DNA from: Bathynomus jamesi
Taxonomy: Eukaryota > Arthropoda > Malacostraca > Isopoda > Cirolanidae
Assembly: GCA_023014485.1 (NCBI GenBank)
Contig: JAJOZX010009067.1
Coordinates: 102,501-166,500 of the forward strand
Direction: 5' to 3'
Length of the DNA: 64,000 nt
In this document: in pieces, positions 61,066-64,000 of the stretch
Layout of the letters: every line of letters starts with the position of its first letter
How positions within the stretch are numbered: the first letter of the stretch is position 1
Notes under the pieces: model-generated
The model's database searches: none
The model's input: only the letters and a program-made list of their open reading frames with translations
What the model was told of the DNA's origin: nothing
Made by a program: the position numbers and the translations under genes

Positions 61066-63806
61066 TTAGGCTGGCCCTTATTTTGACATTTTGGAAAGTT
61101 CTACCTCTGACCTTCTCAGGTGGTTCCATTTTGGTAAAAACTAAGATGAATCAAATATGAGCCACACTGAATAATATTTAGGGGTGGCTCAAGGGCTTCA
61201 AAGTTTGCCTCCTATTTGTGACCTCGATGACCTGTTTCCTTTTTTTTGCTTACAGGTTTTATGCATGATGGCAACGCGCTCCCACGATTTTCTGGTTAAC
61301 CCCGCGGACGGGATCGAAGGAAGTAAACTCCCTTCGGGGAAGCAAGTTCTTGGCCACTTCTTGCATCGCCATATTGTTCTCAAAGAAGAAATCCGAACAG
61401 CAGCAACTCAGACCATCGAGCGAGTCGAAGAGCTCTGGTCTCGCGCCAGAATCCCAACCAAACATAACCAGGATTCGATCAAAAAGCTTGAGCAACTCTT
61501 CTTCGAGTGGAAGGGGCTGAAGAAGAACAAAAGCCGTCGAACCCACACCCAGCAAGCTAATGAAGCCACATTCTAGCCAAAGTCGAGGAACTTTTTGACG
61601 TAGCACACGCTTATGCCATGGAGCTCATCAATAATCAAGAAGACAAGCTTTTCCTTGAATCTCAGCGGAAGAAGGGACGACCTGGCTCCCTGGGGGGAGT
61701 TGACAAGGTGCTGCTCCAACAACAGCAGAAGCAGAAGGAAGAAAAACTGATGAGGAGACGTCATCGATTACAACTTGACAAAGAAGCCTTGTTGGGAAAA
61801 ACGGAGCTGGAGAGCAGCACTGACTCAGAGGAAGATCTGTATCAAGAACCAGGTCCCACACAAGTAGTGCGGGTAGTGCCTCTCCGCTATGAAAACGAAG
61901 ACGCAAACCTGTCATTTCACCCGAACTGGCTGCTATGCTTGATCGAAATGGTTTAAGTGACAGAGCTACTATGATGACCATCTTCGAGGCTTCCAGAGCC
62001 CTTGGACAAGACCCACAAGAGATTGATCTGAACAGGTCAACCATCCAACGTCAACAACACCACGAAGCAGCCGCTGCCAGCATCAAAGAGGCGTTCAAAC
62101 AAGACACACCCCTTACAGTCCACTGGGATAGCAAGCTCATGCCTGATCTCACAGGGAATATGAAGGTGGATAGGCTGGCTATTCTAGTCTCAACAATGGG
62201 AGAAGAAGAAGCTGCCGGAGATTCCGAAGATACCCAATGGGACCGGCCAAGCTATGGCCCAAGCTGTGTACAATGCCATTCACCAGTGGGGGCTAGAAAA
62301 CTTTATCCGTGCCATGTGCTTTGACACAACTAACTCTAACACCGGTCGATCGTCAGGAGCCTGCGTAATTCTCGAGCTCCTACTGGGCCTGCATCTTCTG
62401 CATTTTTGCCTGTTGACACCATATCCTGGAGTTGGTCTTGGCCGCCGCCTTTCAAGCTTGCTTGGGCCCCAACAGTGCACCGGAAATCCTCTTGTTCAAG
62501 TGGTTCCAAGCACAATGGCCATCCATTGACCAAGAAAGGTACGAGGACGCCTTCTCGAATGACTTCGCTGTATTAGAGCTTGCTGATGTCCGGAACGAGG
62601 TCTTCATTGCGTTCAGTGGGCAGCAGCTGTTGGAACACCAACCCCGAGATGAGTATCGCAAGCTACTCAACCTTATGCTGATCTTCCTCGGAAGCACATC
62701 TTCACGTGGAAAGACGTTTCGAGCTCCTGGGCCTATGCATCTTGCTCGCTGGATGGCAAAAGCCATTTACAGCCTCAAAATTTGGATGTTCCAGCCTCAG
62801 TTTTATCTGACAGCGAGGGAAGCTAAGGGACTGAGAGATTTTAACATCTCTCTTGCAAAGGTTTACCTCAAGGCCTGGTTTCTGGCACCTCTTGCTTCCA
62901 CCACAGCTAGAAACGATCTCCAACTTCTTCAGCAGCTTCACACATACCCTCAATGAAACGTCAGTGCAGCTACATCACCCAAGTTGACCGGCCACCTATG
63001 GTACCTGTCGGAGGATTTGATTCGTCTAAGCCTCTTTGATCCAGAGGTGGATTCAACCACAAAGCAGGCCATTCTGAAAATTTCAACAGAGAAGGAAGGA
63101 GAGGACGACCAACCAAAACGGGCGTTCGTGAATCTGGCGACGGTGGAACAAAAAACGCCCACCAGTTTTGTGTCAAAGGAAAGCAGAAAACTGTTCGCGA
63201 CGCTAGGCATGCCGGATACATTCCTGAACGAAGACCCTGGTACATGGAATGACAGGGATGACTTCAAGGCTGCCCAGGCAATCGTCCACTCTTTAGCAAC
63301 GACCAACGACCATGCAGAGCGAGGCGTTGCCCTGATACAAGACGCGACGTGGTCAGGGTGATTTCGAAATGAAGAGCAGCTGCAATATGCCCTCCAAATT
63401 ATCGAGCAGAGCCGGGCAAACTTTCTTGACGCGAAGAAATCAACGCTGCTGATGAAGTCGTGATGTGCGATCCTGTTATAACCAAGTGTCCCTTCTACAG
63501 TGTTTTGAAATTATGTAATTACATTTTTGTACAATGATCTTTCTTTATAATAATGTAATAAAAGGAGTCATGGAACAAATATACTTAATTTCCTAGACAA
63601 ATAACTTAAACGGCCAACACACACGGCCTATGTCTGGAGGGGCTAGAGTGTACAAATTTTGACGGCTTTGAGCCACCTCTAAATATTAACATCTTCTGTT
63701 CAAATTTCACTTAGGATACTTTTTCATAAACAGGAACCATTTGGCGGGGTCAGACGTAACATTCCTCTGTTCTGAAATTTCACCATATGGATAAGAGCCA
63801 CCCTAA
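61066..63806 (+). mobile_element. Orphan DNA transposon, TTAGGGTG family, copy 2 (decayed)
   Basis: The left tip TTAGGCTGGCCCTTATTTTG pairs with the right tip ATAAGAGCCACCCTAA (complement TTAGGGTGGCTCTTAT). A subterminal GGTGGCTC near 61182 echoes GAGCCACC at the right, and AATATTTAGGGGTGGCTC is inverted at about 63670-63690. The single spliced gene (61256-63463) is homologous to that of the copy at 23979-27208 but clearly diverged. Confidence 0.8.
61256..63463 (+). pseudogene. Putative RNase H-fold transposase, copy 2, frameshifted
   Basis: Exon 2 begins after TTTTTTGCTTACAG at 61255, as in copy 1; exon 1 was not found. Matching blocks are LTVHWDSKLMPD (first Asp), IRAMCFDTTNSNTGRSSGAC (second Asp), an altered CRHH segment near 62410-62430, WFQAQWPSIDQ, EYRKLLNLMLIFLGS, RAPGPMHLARWMAKAIYSLK (RW), MTGHLWYLSEDLIRLSLF and NDHAERGVALIQ (Glu). 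The stop is TGA at 63461-63463. Total length of about 735 codons equals that of copy 1. Frame breaks occur near 61575, 61955, 62210, 62400, 62955 and 63360. Conservation of the same acidic residues in two diverged copies supports their functional importance. Confidence 0.7.
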
Positions 63807-63838
63807 TATATATATATATATATTATATATATATATAT
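63807..63838. repeat. (TA)n microsatellite
   Basis: A TA tract abuts the right tip of the TTAGGGTG family copy 2. The last 160 bases of the window show nothing recognisable. Confidence 0.95.
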
Positions 63839-64000
63839 GCTCTGTACGCTACAAGAGAATTCAAATTTCACCGTGTTTAATCATAAATATTAGTGACGGA
63901 GCATACGAGTATATGAGTTGCAACCCATTCTGAATTATTTCTGGGAATCTGGGATTTAAACAATTGCTTTTTCTTAAGGCTTTTATTTAACCATTATTTG

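Overview
The window is AT-rich, repeat-packed nuclear DNA of an animal, most likely an arthropod. Evidence for this is long (TA)n, (GA)n and (GT)n microsatellites, spliceosomal-type introns, arthropod-style mariner/Tc1, maT and piggyBac transposons, CR1-like LINEs, a Gypsy element, Penelope-like GIY-YIG pieces, and tRNA- and 5S-like relics. I cannot name the species. No ordinary host gene could be recognised: every coding region I can support belongs to a mobile element or its remnant.

Layout. 1-7.1 kb: a DD41D mariner-like element with a hAT insert (with 8-bp duplication), then a three-layer nest (LINE, mariner-like element inside it, second copy of the same LINE family inside that). 7.1-16 kb: microsatellites, a second LINE split by a mariner, an internally deleted transposon with a 71-residue DNA-binding ORF, a MITE, and a decayed transposase. 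16-23.1 kb: an unclassified long-inverted-repeat element, hAT-type MITEs, a 5S-like relic, a mariner and a maT element with 177-bp identical ends. 24-32.3 kb: a 3.2-kb transposon (ends TTAGGGTG) with a nearly intact ~750-residue RNase H-like protein, a MITE, a Tc1 and a piggyBac. 32.3-38.6 kb: MITEs, foldbacks and LINE pieces. 38.7-42.3 kb: a 3.6-kb element with ~580-bp inverted repeats, TTA duplication and an unusual zinc-cluster protein. 43-50.5 kb: a CR1-like LINE on the minus strand, split by a 3-kb orphan transposon and a 349-bp MITE. 50.7-53.2 kb: a foldback and mariner-like fragments. 53.8-58.8 kb: a Gypsy LTR retrotransposon. 58.8-60.5 kb: Penelope pieces. 61-63.8 kb: a second, decayed member of the TTAGGGTG family.

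How the parts relate. Many copies are non-autonomous or frameshifted. Several insertions can be dated relative to each other because the empty site survives in a paralogous copy in the same window. The two Gypsy LTRs differ only by six one-base indels and no substitution, so some apparent frameshifts may be assembly errors. The most notable content is three orphan transposon families (23979-27208 with 61066-63806; 38716-42343; 46400-49396) whose proteins do not fit the common DDE families cleanly.
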